A stretch of 64,000 nt of DNA, from positions 61,356,001 through 61,420,000 of the forward strand of contig CP136891.1 in NCBI GenBank assembly GCA_034359265.1. The letters are read 5' to 3'. Each line of letters opens with the position of its first letter. Position 1 is the first letter of the stretch. The notes below the pieces were generated by a model that saw only the letters and a list, made by a program, of their open reading frames with translations, did not search any database and was not told the origin of the DNA. The translations under genes were made by a program, and so were the position numbers. Shown here piece after piece: positions 12,401 through 24,886 of the stretch. This DNA is from Canna indica (lineage: Eukaryota > Streptophyta > Magnoliopsida > Zingiberales > Cannaceae).

Positions 12401-15400
12401 ACACATGAAACATCATACTTATTAAGTCAATAACAATCAGCTGAATAGAAATGATTCGTTCTCATCTTAATTTCATCCATATAAAAGATAAATGCGCCAT
12501 TTTAAAATTGCTTCATGCAAGTGAAAAAGATAAGACTTTTTACCTGTCGAAGTTTTTCAAAGGACTGAACATTGTTTTCCCTCCTTTGCATCTGAGAAAC
12601 AAAATCTTCATGAATGTCAAGAAAATTCATGGTTAACTTAGCCATAAAGACCAGTCAAGATGGAGAACATTGTCCACAAGTTGAAAGTCGACAAACATTA
12701 ATGTATACATTTGGAATATGAGGCATACCCTTCTTGTGTGAAGGCGGTGTGCCTTTTCCCTGGGTCTGAACACATTATATGGATTTGTATCGTTAACTGG
12801 GGGAGGAGGCTACATGAGAACAAAATAGAAACATTAGATTGAAGCATTGGTTCACATTGGGTTCCGAGGTTCTTAAGACACCCCTAACTCAAACAAGAAA
12901 AAACAAATTAGTAGCTTTGCATGTAAGAATCCAGTCCATGGCCCACAAACTGTAATTTCAAAAGGCATAAGTTATATTCTGATTAAGCCAGAACAGCAAG
13001 TAACTTGATGTACAAACTCTACCCTAGAAACACAGGAACACATCTGCCTTATGAATAATTTCATAATCAAAACTGGTATAGTTAATAGTTGCACTAACCT
13101 CTCTAGCTTAGCAGAGTATGGGCCTTGATAAGAGCTGATATGTTTTTCCTTAGTTTTTCATTTTGTTCTAGCAAGCCCTAAAACATGAAAATTGTAGGTC
13201 TAAAATAAAAAGGTATTTTGATGAAGTATTGCTGATTTTTTTTCATAATCCATTTCTAGATTAAGGCACTACAGTTACAAAAACCTATGAAAAAGTACAG
13301 CACTACAGCCCAATTAGTTACACTCCAATAAACATAGCAACTTGAAAAAATAAGTGCAACAAATTTGTAATCACAAATGCTGATAGCAAAAATCCAGAAA
13401 TATTGAGTAGATGAAATGAAGGGCTAAAAGGTTATGAATCTGCATAAGGTTTCCTACATAAGAACTCTGTACTATCATCATCCATCCTTGATAATTATTA
13501 ATTTTTCCTGTTTTTTGTTTAATGCAATTTATTGTATTGATCATGAAACTAGACAAGATCAACACATGAATATGGTATTTACTAATTTGGATAGAACATG
13601 CTAGAGTTATAGATAGATTGTGGGGACTGGAGAGTTTAGAAAGAAAAGGAGACCTACCAATTTCAAGATTAGAGGAAATAAGTTAATTAGGATTCATGGT
13701 GTGAACGACAATGATGTAGAAAAATTGATAAAAAGATATTTATGTACATTAGTTTGATTAGTGATATTGCCCTAGACAGAAACTCGATGGCAAGAAAAGA
13801 TATGCCTAGTCAATGACAAATAATTGGGAATTACAGCTTCTTCGCGACCCAATGTAATAATACACGTCCTTATCTAATAATGAGCGAATTATTTATTGGG
13901 TTGACAGCTTCATCAATCATATGAACCATCATGGAATTCTTTCTTTCCTGGAATGCATACTTTTTTACACAGCTTCCTCAAATCTTCAACCAGATAAATA
14001 CACGTGAACATACAAAAAGATACAACCAGTCTAAGCAAAAGAAATATCTTACTTGCAAGCGACGTAGAATGGGTTTTTGCCACCGTTCTCGCTGTAAAAA
14101 GAAAAAAGAAACAGGGAAAATCATAAGATAAATGCTGAAATAAAGCACTAGCTTAGCAAAACTTATGCCTTCAATTGATATTGGGCATACCAATACAGAA
14201 AAAATCTTTACAATGGCACTCAAATACTCAATTTAAGTAAAACAAGGAAGGGAAATGATACATTGCTTAGAACTTATTCTAAAATTATTATCTACATTGC
14301 TTAACCAATATGAAATATACCTTTGCTTTCCAATAATTATATACTGACTGCAAAACTGCAAATCGTACAGATAGAGAATGCAAAGCCTGCAAAATGAGCA
14401 CACTATTAGTAACCACCAAGCTTTTCATTGTTCCTAAGAAACATAATAGACACTTGAATGCCAGAGAAGTTCAATACAAAATAGTGATATCCCTTGAGAA
14501 AAGAATGTAGCATAAACTTGAGTTTCTTGGAAAAAGAATATAAGAAATAGCCTGTATTAACATTTCAGATGCATATGGTAATTTGATTATCTTTTGCAAG
14601 GATTCTCAAGAAATGACAACAAAGTTGTCCTCCAAACAAAAAATGACTAGCACAAGTAATACACCAAGAATGTGTTAGTTTTAATATAAATGCACATAGG
14701 CAGATGGAGTCTGAAGGAATATCCTACAGGGAAGGTATGCACCAGAAAGTTCATGTGGACATAAGAAAAGGACATAATATCCTGTTAGATAATTTTCCAA
14801 TGTTCTTGTAGATCCATAAACTTCTTCACAGTTAATTGGGTTAGTCACTTTGATTATGGTTAACAGCTGAAGCACTATGAATTCAAACATAAAAGTTAAA
14901 AGTGGGAATGTGGAGAGTTAGAAATCACAAGTAAATAAACCGAAAAATTTAATATTGCAATAAGATTGTCAATTTTTGGAATAGCCAAGTAACAATATCA
15001 CAAAAAAGAAGATACATTGATCTTCTAGCCGTGTGACATCGTACTAGATCTATTAAACTTATGTATCAATTTGACCCAACATCTGATGCATGATCAACAG
15101 AAAATTAGAAATACCATAAAATCCTCACTCCAAGAGTTGTGTCCACATCAATTTCTAACACACAAACCACAGAATACACATTCACAGTTCTCATGTGGGT
15201 ATGGCTAAAGAAAACCAAAATCTATGTGCATGAGTGATGAGACAAACCATTTTTATCTCAGCAGCCTAGACAGTGGACATCAAATTATTAATGGAACCAA
15301 ATTATAATGACCCGACCCTATGAGAATTGTCCAACTAGGCAACTAGCTATAGTATCCATGCACAAACTCATGCAAGACAAAAAATAATAATCGCAAATGT

Positions 15401-18400
15401 CAACAAGTTCTATTAGCATCAAGGTCACTGGCAAAGCAACTTAGGTGGTGTTTGGTTGAATGGAATAGATGGGGAATGGAATACTATTCCTTATGGCCTT
15501 CTTATTCCCTCGTTTATTTGCAACTTATTGACAAGGAACAGGTGGACCATGGATGGGGAGGGGGTGTGTGTGTGTGGTGGTGGTGGTGGTCGTGGTGGGG
15601 GGGTGGGGGGGGTGGGGGCGGGAGTACTACTCCTTACCTCATCCTAAGGAATATTATTTCTCATGAACATTTTTTAATATTGTCCTTCAATAGTTATATA
15701 TTATATAAGAATATAAAAATGAAGTTATTACATATCTCAAATAAATAATTATTATTTTATTATTAAATATTATTTTATAAATAGTGTATATTTTAAAATT
15801 AATAAATTAATGAATTAATATTTTAAAATTAATCAATTATTTTACATTAATGTATATTTTTATTATGTTGTTATTAATTATAATAAATTATTGTACAATT
15901 TATTATAATTTTAGGGGAGTATTTTGGTATTTTTTCTCTCAATTTCTCGTCTATTCCTTATACTAAGCAAACAAAGTAACATTATTCCTTTCTATTATAT
16001 TACTTATCTATTCCTATTCCTTATGATTTCATTCCATCCAACCAAACATTACCTTAGATTGTGGCAGATATGAGACAAAAATATCACAACACAAATACAC
16101 AGCCCAAAAAAGCAACCAGGATAGCCACTGACCTCAGCTGCAGCATCAAACTGTAAAAGAACAGGAATAGGAGCTCCAAATGTGGGAGTTATAACACCCG
16201 CTCTTTCTCGGGCTTTGTGATCCAAGACCTCCAACTTGAAGAGAAGTGTCTCAAACCTAGAAGAAACCAAAAAATAAGAAAAATAAAATAAAATGGTAAA
16301 AAGAATATAGGCAACCATAACTCTAGGCACCACATCTAGGACACATCCATTAGAGATCGCTTTAATGTTGAATTAGTATAACCTTTAAATGAAAATAATA
16401 ATAATAATAATAACAATAATAATAATAAAGATGGAGATTTTATGTGACATGGTCAAATAAAAATAATACTTGGCATTCGGTCTGTAGCTGGAACAGCACA
16501 CTTGAATTGACAAGGTGCATAGTGATGGCATCTATCGAGCCAAGTAGAAACTGTTTAGCTGAGCTGATGAATTTACACTTGATAAGAACAATGATTTTTT
16601 TATAACAAAGATAGAAAGTCACAATAGGTGACCGGGTTCGAACCCTAGATCTCTAGACAACGTTCAACATGTTGCCACCAACTGTGCTACCCACAGTTGG
16701 CTTGATAAGAACAATGTTTACTGAAGCAGCAAGCATCAACATGAAAAGTACATACATAGATGTTCCTGTGCAGGCATGACATATATTGCATAATATACAC
16801 TTTGCTAAAAACTGTAATCCTTCTTTGTCCTTGTCAGTTTATGAAATAAATATTGTAATTCACATGCAATTCTGCAAAGTGCTTTCGTTTTCCAAACAAA
16901 TGCTACTATTTGCTAAAGTTATACAAGCCATCAGAATTATTATTTCATCTTATGAAAGAAAAACTATGAAAAGTAGACCAGCAAGAATTATAAGGCTTAG
17001 ATGTACGAATAACTAAAAAGCTGGTCCGTCTCTTCAACCTATAAATAAATAATGCAGGCACCTCAATTAATTAAGCCTTGATTTATCCAACAATTATGAC
17101 AAATGACAACTTAGTTGTGTATTAGAAGTTAAATCCAGTGACTCTTTATAGAACCATTGAAGATTAGATGTTCAGGAAAAAGGGAGCTTCCATCCTGAAT
17201 GGCAGTATGGTAATCTAATCATTGAAAAATAAAACATGAAAAAATAAATAATTCAACCTTTACTAGAGAGTAAGAACCATAGATGTTTCCTCAAACCAAC
17301 AAAATGAAAAAAGATAATACTATATTATGCTTCCATCTACAAGTGTTTCACTTAGTAAGGCTTTAAGTGGTATTAGTACTTTTCTGGTGAAATAATCTTC
17401 CTTTCATTGTTGAACTCTTCAAGCCAGTCCTCGTCTTCATTGTCAATATCATACTCAACAAATTCACCAATCTCAGCCCTGGCTGAAAAAACGTATCAAA
17501 CATCTCAGTGGAAATCATCATGTGAAATATATGCTCTATATCTTTGATTGGTAATTTATGTCAAAAGTAATAGCAAACCTCCTCTTCCACGTATATAATT
17601 CGTAGTCTGATTAAAGGTACGAGTATAATCTCTTTCATATGTCTCCACAGTGTTGAATTGTGGAGTAGGAATTTCTTGGGAACTTTTCTTGCTAGGTGTT
17701 TGATTCGTCTACAAACAGAAAACATTGTTCTTAGCAGGTTAAAATCTCAATAGTAAGTCTATTGTACATTATCAATAATACAGTTGCATGCCATAAGAAT
17801 GTAAGAAACTGTAGGAAAATAAGCATTAGCTGTCAAAATTTGGATACTATGAGAAGAAACAATCACATTTCTCAGATATTCATTCAAACCTTAGCACATC
17901 GCAGTTTAAAAGTATATTTCATTTTTTTCAATAAGTCACACTTTTCTTTTCTTTTCTTTTCTTCTTGTTGCAACCATATAACAGCTAATCAATAAAAAAT
18001 ATAAGAGAATTGTATTATATTGTCATGAAAAGTAGACTGAAGTTAAGAGAAACAATCTAGAAGAAAAAGGACAAACTAAAATAAGTTTGTAAAGTTATGC
18101 ATGGGAAAGCTTAAAATTGTACCATCATAAGGGTATCGACTTTGAAAGTATCATTTAGAAAATGTGAAAAGTCACCAATGTGAGCACTAGGAAACCTCTG
18201 AAAAAAATTATTCTATATTAAGCCACGTACATGCATTTTTCTCATCAAATTAACATGTACAAACACCGCCATAATTAAGTGCATCAACTATCACTTATAC
18301 AAAAGGCAACCACACTAGAACAAGTACATATGCTCGTTGCTCGAATCCAAATAGTTAATCATGTTATATTGACTGCTGACATGGCTAGAGTGACAGATAA

Positions 18401-18624
18401 CACAGAAATAACAGTAACAAACAGAAAACAACAAATTAAAGATTGCAGCATCTACACAACATTACCTCATTGTCATTCTCAGCTGCAACCCGATGCAACA
18501 GAGAATTTCGGGTGGAAGTGGTAATAGTAGGTGTCTCGTCATCCTCAAAATCTTTAACAGATTTTAGAACTGGAAGCTTCTTGTGTATGTCAAGAGGACG
18601 TGGCCGGAATGACAGCCTACTCAT
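9408..18624 (-). CDS. EPL1: Enhancer of polycomb-like protein (EPL1; NuA4 histone acetyltransferase scaffold subunit)
   Basis: Twelve coding exons, all with GT...AG introns and consistent phase: 18624-18466, 17708-17579, 17482-17380, 16256-16133, 14386-14321, 14091-14053, 12809-12729, 12591-12544, 10903-10853, 10759-10691, 10087-9845, 9659-9408. They total 1365 bases, 454 residues plus stop, which is normal for the short plant EPL family. The start MSRLSFRPRPLDIHKKLP is the family's usual N-terminus. Residues about 54-131 hold the EpcA core (EIPTPQF, YERDY, RGRG, EYDIDNEDEDWLEEFN), followed by FETLLFKLEVLDHKARER and WQKPILRRLQ. The C-terminus has DEPVMLFTKPLDPDKL and GRIGRGGRIIFDR (415-427). 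From the family, the protein is nuclear and scaffolds the MYST acetyltransferase with ING and Eaf6 partners to acetylate H4/H2A. Introns carry a SINE and a Harbinger MITE. No disruption is seen. Confidence 0.93.
15444..16053. mobile_element. PIF/Harbinger (Tourist-like) MITE in the EPL1 intron between exons 4 and 5
   Basis: Terminal inverted repeats GGTGGTGTTTGGTTG (left) and the inverse of CAACCAAACATTACC (right) are flanked by TTA duplications at 15441-15443 and 16054-16056. TTA duplications and GG-starting ends are the Harbinger/Tourist signature. The 610-base element has no transposase. An internal tgtgtgtg and ggtggtgg tract with G runs (15563-15622) creates meaningless Gly/Trp-rich frames. 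The AT-rich centre is low complexity. Confidence 0.88.
16393..16429. repeat. (AAT)n microsatellite
   Basis: About twelve AAT units with one AAC interruption, in the EPL1 intron between exons 3 and 4. Confidence 0.9.
16594..16700 (-). mobile_element. tRNA-derived SINE in the EPL1 intron between exons 3 and 4
   Basis: On the minus strand the element starts CCAACTGTGGGTAGCACAG. It has a box A-like TAGCACAGTTGG, a box B GGTTCGAACCC (RNA polymerase III internal promoter) and an A-rich tail, TTATAAAAAAAT. It is bounded by perfect 16-base target duplications, cttgataagaacaatg, at 16578-16593 and 16701-16716. The perfect duplication points to a fairly recent L1-type retroposition. It is antisense neither to an exon nor to a splice site, and lies in the same transcriptional sense as EPL1. 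Confidence 0.9.
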
Positions 18625-19300
18625 GTCAACTTCATCTCTCTTCCAATCCTTGCCTTGTTTTGCTGCTCACTCCACCAGCGTCTCCATTGAAGCACAACCA
18701 GTCAAGACTCAGTTCACCAATCCACACCAGCTACAGAGAGCCACTTCCAATTGCTCAGAAGCTACCGTGACGATCTTTACCTCCACGAGCACTAGGGCTC
18801 GCCATTCATGACATAGTTGCAGGAAAACAGAGCCCAGCAGCTAAAATTAAACCTCAGTCTTGAACCGAAGCAGACACTAGAATCCGAACGTCAGTGAGCT
18901 CCGTAACCCAATAAAAAGGCGCGATTTTTCTTCAACCCGCCAATGCCCTAAATTTGTCCAACGCCAAAGACACAACAAGGCACCGGCTTTTGCACGAACC
19001 CGCACTTCTCTCGTCGTCCGAGGGTCTGCAGCGCGCTGCAAGGCGCAATCCCGACGCCAATTCTAGGTCGAAATGGACCTCCGGATCGGGGGTCTAGGGC
19101 ACGGGATCGAGCGAGGGGAGACACGAGTCCGGGGGATTGGAGGCGGAACCGGAGAAGGCCGTGAGATTCCAGCAAGTCCGAGGGAGAAGGCGAAGCGGGA
19201 GAGGAAGATTGTTGGGTTGATGTTCTAGGGTTTGAAAGGGAGGAGAAAAAAGGGAGGGAATCGAAGGCAAGACGACTCCTCCCGTGCTCACGCTCGTTGT
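18625..19300 (-). promoter_or_regulatory. 5' leader and proximal promoter of EPL1
   Basis: This stretch is GC-richer than its surroundings and lies upstream of the EPL1 start. A telo-box, AAACCCTAG on the minus strand (19225-19233), lies in a pyrimidine-rich CTCCCTTT context typical of plant transcription starts. A CCAAT sequence lies further out on the minus strand at about 19345. Short upstream ORFs are present, and the last (18635-18621, ATG AAG TTG ACA TGA) ends on the EPL1 start as ATGA. The open frames at 18948-19291 do not match the family and are treated as leader. A leader intron is possible but not placed. Confidence 0.55.
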
Positions 19301-19429
19301 CTCGAATACTAACGCGGTTAAATTACCCCCAAAGAATATGCGTATTCATTGGTTGTCAAATATACGTATTACTTACTTGATCCATCTACTTAACATAAAA
19401 GATATGAGTGAGTGAAGTGCATTACCACA

Positions 19430-19431
<2 letters not shown>

Positions 19432-19465
<34 letters not shown>
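19432..19465. repeat. (AT)n microsatellite
   Basis: About 17 AT units with no feature attached. A shorter AT run follows at about 19626-19639. Confidence 0.9.
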
Positions 19466-19468
<3 letters not shown>

Positions 19469-21169
19469 TGATGTTGAACTCAATTTATTATATTGATTAG
19501 GAATGACATTTTTCTTATTTTTTATATGATATGTTATCATTTAAAATTTAATAAAAGATAGTCATTTTCAGCGCTCTCTTATTTATTATCTTGCTCCCTT
19601 TTAATAATCAAGTTCCCACTAAGGCATATATATATATACTCACGAATATTCAGAACTACGATAGAATATGATAGAATTGGTTCAATTGCAATGTTGAACC
19701 AATTGTTTAGGCAAATTTTTTTAACCTAAACCAAAGTTTTTAAACCAGTTTAAAACAAATTTCCGTTATCTGTATTAATTAATCAATTATTAAATTATTT
19801 TCCAAACATAAAAAGTTGGTTAAAAACGTATAACTTCGCTTTTCAAGTTGATTCCGTTTCAGGCATTAATAAAAACGTTGAATTCCTTCCATTTAATTAT
19901 AACCAACTTATATGCGGAAAGTTTTGATCCAGTTCGATTCGGATTTAATCGGATGGATCCGATTATTGGACTGACAGCCTCATAATTGGCAAAGATGTTA
20001 TGCAGTGCATGTTATTGTTAGCCAAAATGTGTTCATTTCCTACTACAACTACTTGTCATGAATGCCATGTGAAGCTTGTCTGGTGTCTGCTATCAATCCC
20101 AAAACAAGCAAAGGGAACAGCCAGTTCCCCATGTTGGGACCATTTCATCAGCATCTACTCCCATGATTGCCTACACAATAAGTCCACCAGACTATGAACA
20201 AGCCTCTTTTGGATTGGACAAAATAACCATTTGGATATATGCATTCCTCTTCCCCCTTGTTTTGGATGCCTTCATTAGTTTGTGTTGTTGTGCAGCAATG
20301 AGTAAATTCTTGCTGTAAAAAGTTAATTTTGTTGCCCAGGTCTCCCAGTCTGATACATGGTGCAGAGGCCTCTGTGGGGGAGCATCTTGGCACACAGTCC
20401 CAGTGATTGGACAACAATGGGAGGATCTAAATTAATGTCTGAGTGTTTATTCAGCACTATTAGCTCCAACTTTGCACAAGAATTTTTAGCCTCAAAGTTG
20501 AAGTTCATTGGCTTTAGTAACTGTGTAGCTCTGATCATCTCAGCCATATATTCCAACACTAGAAATTCATGCATGCAAGAAGCAATCTCTTAGCACTGCC
20601 ATTCTTCTTATTTTATGCAAGTCCAGTGGATTCTGATTTGGTGTTCCTAGTAGTGTTTTCTGCAGTTCTGCTGAATTGTTTGATGCCAATGAGAGTGGTT
20701 CAGTTCAAAAAAATTTCTTGCACTTCATCAAACACATAGTTTGGCAGGCTTGGCACAGATGTCCCAGTTGGCAAGACATCTTATTGACTTATCCTGCTTG
20801 CCTTATCATCACAGGAACAGTAACATCATCATGGTGATTGAGTAGGCTTCTGGTGATTTAATTAGAACAAGATGATCAACATCTAGTGCTATAACTGCTT
20901 CAAACTCTGACAGAAATCTTGTAAATGCTATAACAAGAGATGAAGTTTCACAACAAAGATTACCTTATAAATGCCAGCAACTTTCTTAAAGTCATTCTCT
21001 AAAGCACTCATCATATACTTGTAAAAAATCAAATTTTGCATTTGAGGAAAGTGTCAATCCAGATTTTTTATCATTGTAATGTGGGGTACAGTACATAGCT
21101 TATATTTGCAATAAGAGCAAACAAGTTAGAAAATTAACTGTAACATGATCTTACCATGATGAATCCTGA
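19466..21169. other. Intergenic stretch with weak exon-like relics
   Basis: No gene can be supported. Around 20960-21040 the minus strand reads YKYMMSALENDFKKVAGIYK followed by a GTAATC donor-like site, and about 20800-20950 reads FLSEFEAVIALDVDHLVLIK. These look like gene-derived exons, but I recognise no family and cannot assemble a frame. The overlapping open frames at 20000-20590 on both strands have no motif. Confidence 0.3.
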
Positions 21170-21177
21170 GTCCTGAC

Positions 21178-21636
21178 TAGGGCTGTCCACTGTTCGGTTC
21201 AAACCGAACCGAACCGAAAAACCGAACCGAAATTTTCGGTTCGGTTCGGTTTCAACCATTGTAGGTTCGGTTCTTTGACCCGAACCGAACCGAAATTTGT
21301 ATTTCGGTTCGGATTCGGTTCCCGGAATTCGGGAACCGACCCGAACCGAAAACCGAATTAATTAAAAAAATATTTTTTTTTTTTAATTTTTAACTGAATT
21401 AAGTAAATAAGTATTAAATAATTATTTTTAATTTTTAATTTTTAATCAAATTAATTAAAAATTCGGTTTTCGGGTTGAAAACCGAACCGAACCGAATTAT
21501 TTCGGTTCGGGTTAAATCGGGTTAGGAAATGTTCGGTTCGGGTTCGGGTTCCGGTTTGGGTAAAGAAAAAATTTCGGTTTGGGCTTTGTTCGGTTCGGTT
21601 CGGTTCGGTTCGGTTCGAACCGAATGGACAGCCCTA
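21178..21636. mobile_element. hAT-type MITE with CGGTTC subterminal arrays
   Basis: Ends TAGGGCTGTCCA and TGGACAGCCCTA are perfect 12-base inverted repeats, flanked by identical 8-base duplications GTCCTGAC (21170-21177 and 21637-21644). Eight-base duplications with TAG-starting ends are diagnostic of hAT. About 180 bases on each side consist of repeated (C/T)CGGTT / AACCG(A/G) units in opposite orientation, so the whole element can fold into a hairpin with an AT-rich loop. No coding sequence. Confidence 0.92.
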
Positions 21637-21740
21637 GTCCTGACCTTGTGGTTTTTATGAGCCTTAATTAATGTAATTAAGCTCTTGTTTGCAGGTACCA
21701 TGCTGGATGCTGGAAGAAGGAGATGATGGAGTGGTCCGTT

Positions 21741-21763
21741 GGAGAGAGAGAGAGAGAGAGAGG
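21741..21763. repeat. (GA)n microsatellite
   Basis: About 10-11 GA units between the hAT MITE and the CACTA element. Confidence 0.85.
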
Positions 21764-22395
21764 AGATGCAATAGGAGTCAAAATCAACTTGTATTCTTAT
21801 TCCTCTTGCTTCATGAGTTCATGCATATATAGATTATAATTGTCAAGAGGTGTGAATGTTTACAATACCCAAGAGGTGTGAATGTATCAAATACAAGTTT
21901 GTTCCAGTGACAACATTAAAGTTGAAACATTTTACAATGCTTAATAAATAAGATTTAAATGCAGCCATTAGTCTCCCCATAATCTTCTTAATTACTTCAT
22001 CATGAAACCTCTTCTTTTTCTTTTTACTTCATCATGAAACCTCGATCTTTACTTTATGATGCTTTCCAAGTGCCTTTAATTGGTTTTGTATATCTTGTAC
22101 GGCAAATGTGATGTGGCAGCCCTATAGGTGTAACATATTCTCACTGAAACTAGAAACCTTCATAATGAGCAATGGCTACAGACATATATGAATAAAGAGC
22201 TACCGACAAAGAACATAGACATTTATGAAGTTAAACTTATGCAAGAAAAAATCCATCTCATTACCTCAAACTATCCCAAACATTTCCATGATGTCACTTA
22301 CAATAAGCAGATGAAGGAGATTGCTGGCATGATTTAGTCTTTGAGACGTTAAGTCACTCAAAACTAAGTCAAAAGTCTTAAATGATGTTAACCTA

Positions 22396-22760
22396 CACTA
22401 CTAGAATTGTCGTTGTCACCGACGGCTCAGACCGTGGCTGAACCGTCGGTGACATCTATCACGGACGGTGCGAGCCATGGCAAAACGCTGTCACTAATGT
22501 GCGCGTCTTAGATAAGTTATGACGGCCGACCTCAGTCGTCACAAGTAATCATCAGCGACAGCCGCACGCGCTATCGCTGATTTAAACACATCAGTGATGG
22601 CCCTCGACAACTGTCGCTGATTTAAACACATCAGCCGCGGCTAAGAGCCGTCAGTGATATTATTAGCAACCGTGATATTTGGTGCTGCCTAGGCCATCAG
22701 CCATTTACGATACGCTTTCAGCCATAGCCTAGTGGCGGTCAGCCGTGGGTAAGCCGTGAC
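22396..22760. repeat. Left terminus of the CACTA element with subterminal repeats
   Basis: Terminal CACTACTAGAAT is followed by repeated GACGGCT / CCGTCGGTGA / GCCGTCA words. A 20-base unit, cgctgatttaaacacatcag, occurs at 22575 and again at 22615. Such subterminal motifs are the binding sites of TNPA-type proteins in known En/Spm elements. The binding here is inferred. Confidence 0.8.
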
Positions 22761-23109
22761 TGAAGTTATATCTTGTAACTGAAAAAGATTAAAATTTTGA
22801 AAATTCATGTATACAATAATATTTATACATTACAATCACAATTTACAACCACAAAACATCATACACATACACTTTCAATCAACCATATAAGTTTTACATA
22901 AATATCATCAATCCAAGCCTCAAACCGAAGGCAAACAAGTATCAAAATATCATATATACAACTATAAGTATATAAACAACTATAAGTCTTAAACTAGAGG
23001 CAAACAAGTATCAAAATATGAAATGTAAACTATAAACATCTATCAAGTATCTAAGACTCAAACGGAGGCTAGCAAGTATCAAAATACAGTAAACCAAAAT
23101 CTCACGGCT
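22761..23109. other. CACTA 3' untranslated region
   Basis: AT-rich sequence with repeated caagtatcaaaatat words (22940-23090), between the TNPA-like gene's end and the left subterminal repeats. No coding sequence. Confidence 0.45.
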
Positions 23110-24334
23110 GCGGTGGAGGCGACATCGACTGGGTTGGGAGTGTTGACTGGGTCGAGGAGGACGACGGCTGAGACATCATCAGTAGAAGGCCCGAGCGAGA
23201 TGCAATCTGAGTGAGGAGGGTCTGCATGTTCTACATCGTCTATCTCAACTCGTCATTAGTGTGTCTCTGCTCCTCCATCGCATGTCTCTGCTTCTCCATT
23301 ACTTGTCTCTGCTCCTCTATCGTCGCTCTATGTTGTGTTAGCTTGGACTCCAAGGCCGCTATTCGGCTCTGGTCCTACGTCCACGATAGCAAGGGCCGCT
23401 CACCCACGGCGGGAGGGGTCGGTGCCCCAAGTGATCCTAACACGACACGTGCATGTTCATTGTTTGCAAATCCATAAACACGGTCGTGCTCCCAGCCACC
23501 TGCGGCCTCAACCCATGCACTCGCGTTAAACTCCTCTGGCGTGCCTCTGCGCTCGATCACGGTCCTTGTATAGGTCTCCTACACGCATTTATATTTTAAA
23601 TAATACATATATATAAACTATAAATAAAAATTGCGTAAATCAAATAGATATAAATACTTACCATGATGATCGAGGCCCTACTATCGACGTAGTCCCCCGC
23701 TCCTCGTCACCGACAGTGAATACGCTCAAACACCTGCATCAGCGAGGGGCGTTGGACGGTGTAATCCTCCGCAACTCGCGTTTTACATAAGAAAACGAAT
23801 ACATTAGTATCATTATACATAATATATAATATTTTAATTAAAAGTAAGGAAATTATACATACCATACGATGCTCATGCACCGCAAAAGACACTGAGCCAC
23901 AGCGTGGCACATCCCCCGTGCTGTTCTCCTAGACATACGATTTCTCGACGCTGTCCGGAAGACCTCCTGCCACTGAGGCGTATCCCACCGCTCAATAAGC
24001 TGGTCCCACACAGGTCTATAAAATCCACTCGGGGGCGTGTCCCCGAGTCTGCCCAATCTGTGTGGCCCCCAACTGTCTCATCACAATCTTATGGGCCCGT
24101 TGAAGCAGCCCGTTGTAGCGAGTGCAGGCAATACGCTCCCACGCAGTCTCTACAAAAGGAGTCTGGTCCTCCGACCATGTATAATAAGCCTACAAAAAAA
24201 TAAATTTATTATTACCAATCGATATTTAACATTAACATTAATTTAATAAATATACTTACCGAGAACTCTCGCCATAGTAAATCCATATGCTCACGGGGCA
24301 CGTGAGACCATATAGGCCACGCCCCGTGCATAAA
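23110..24334 (-). pseudogene. CACTA TNPA-like protein (Transposase_24, Ptta/En/Spm), 3' exons
   Basis: The minus strand shows, in order: AWPIWSHVPREHMDLLWREF (24334-24262, donor gtaag), an exon at about 24190-23880 with ETAWERIACTRYNGLLQRAH, then WDQLIERWDTPQWQE and the frame-shifted CGSVSFAVHEHRM, and a C-terminal exon (about 23560-23375) with RRGTPEEFNASAWVEAAGG and RVYGFANN. This is the layout of the Transposase_24 family, whose members bind CACTA subterminal repeats. Stops and frameshifts interrupt it. The first exon shown here joins in frame to 32561 on the far side of a solo LTR inserted into it. A polar Gln/Pro-rich tail follows to about 23110. Confidence 0.8.
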
Positions 24335-24886
24335 TGTCATGCCCCAAATCCTAGGGTTACTTGATCTACCAGCATACACATCCGTACTCCGAAGTCTACC
24401 AACACATACATACGTACCAATGCGGAAAGAAAATGAAAATAACCGTGCAATATACTCATGAATAGAATCAAATATCAAATATGAGTACAAGAACCAAGTG
24501 CAATGATGAAACAACATGACTCAAATGCAAGTACACATGACATCCTACTACACGACTACGACCCAATGTGTCACGAGATCCGCTGCCTGAGCTTGCAACC
24601 CCCAGCCGCACCACACAGGTACAATCGTACTTCTACAGGTCAGGATCTGTAAAACAACATAAACAGAGTGGTGAGTCCCTAAGGAACTCGGTGAGTGGTT
24701 CTACCGAACCTCCACCTAAATCACAGATACATGAATATATATAACATGAAATAAATTCATAGGTAAATTCAAGGATTTAGCACACCACCTGGCCAAATAG
24801 GCCGACCTGCATACAAAGAGAATATTTGGCCATGATGGCCCACATGCAAATAAATTCTTGACCGTAACGGCCATACAAACAGAAAT

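Noticed and set aside
15452..15748. Gly/Trp-rich open frames
   Set aside because: They arise from the gt/gtg/g tract within the Harbinger MITE and have no start context or homology.
16600..16700. Possible tRNA gene (box A and box B present)
   Set aside because: No acceptor stem or full cloverleaf; A-rich tail and 16-base target duplications show it is a SINE.
18443..18811. 122-residue plus-strand open frame
   Set aside because: Antisense to EPL1 exon 1 and leader; the minus-strand reading is the conserved one.
18948..19291. Minus-strand open frames that could extend the EPL1 N-terminus
   Set aside because: Not in frame with exon 1, not conserved in the family, and MSRLSFRPRPLDIHKKLP is already the family N-terminus.
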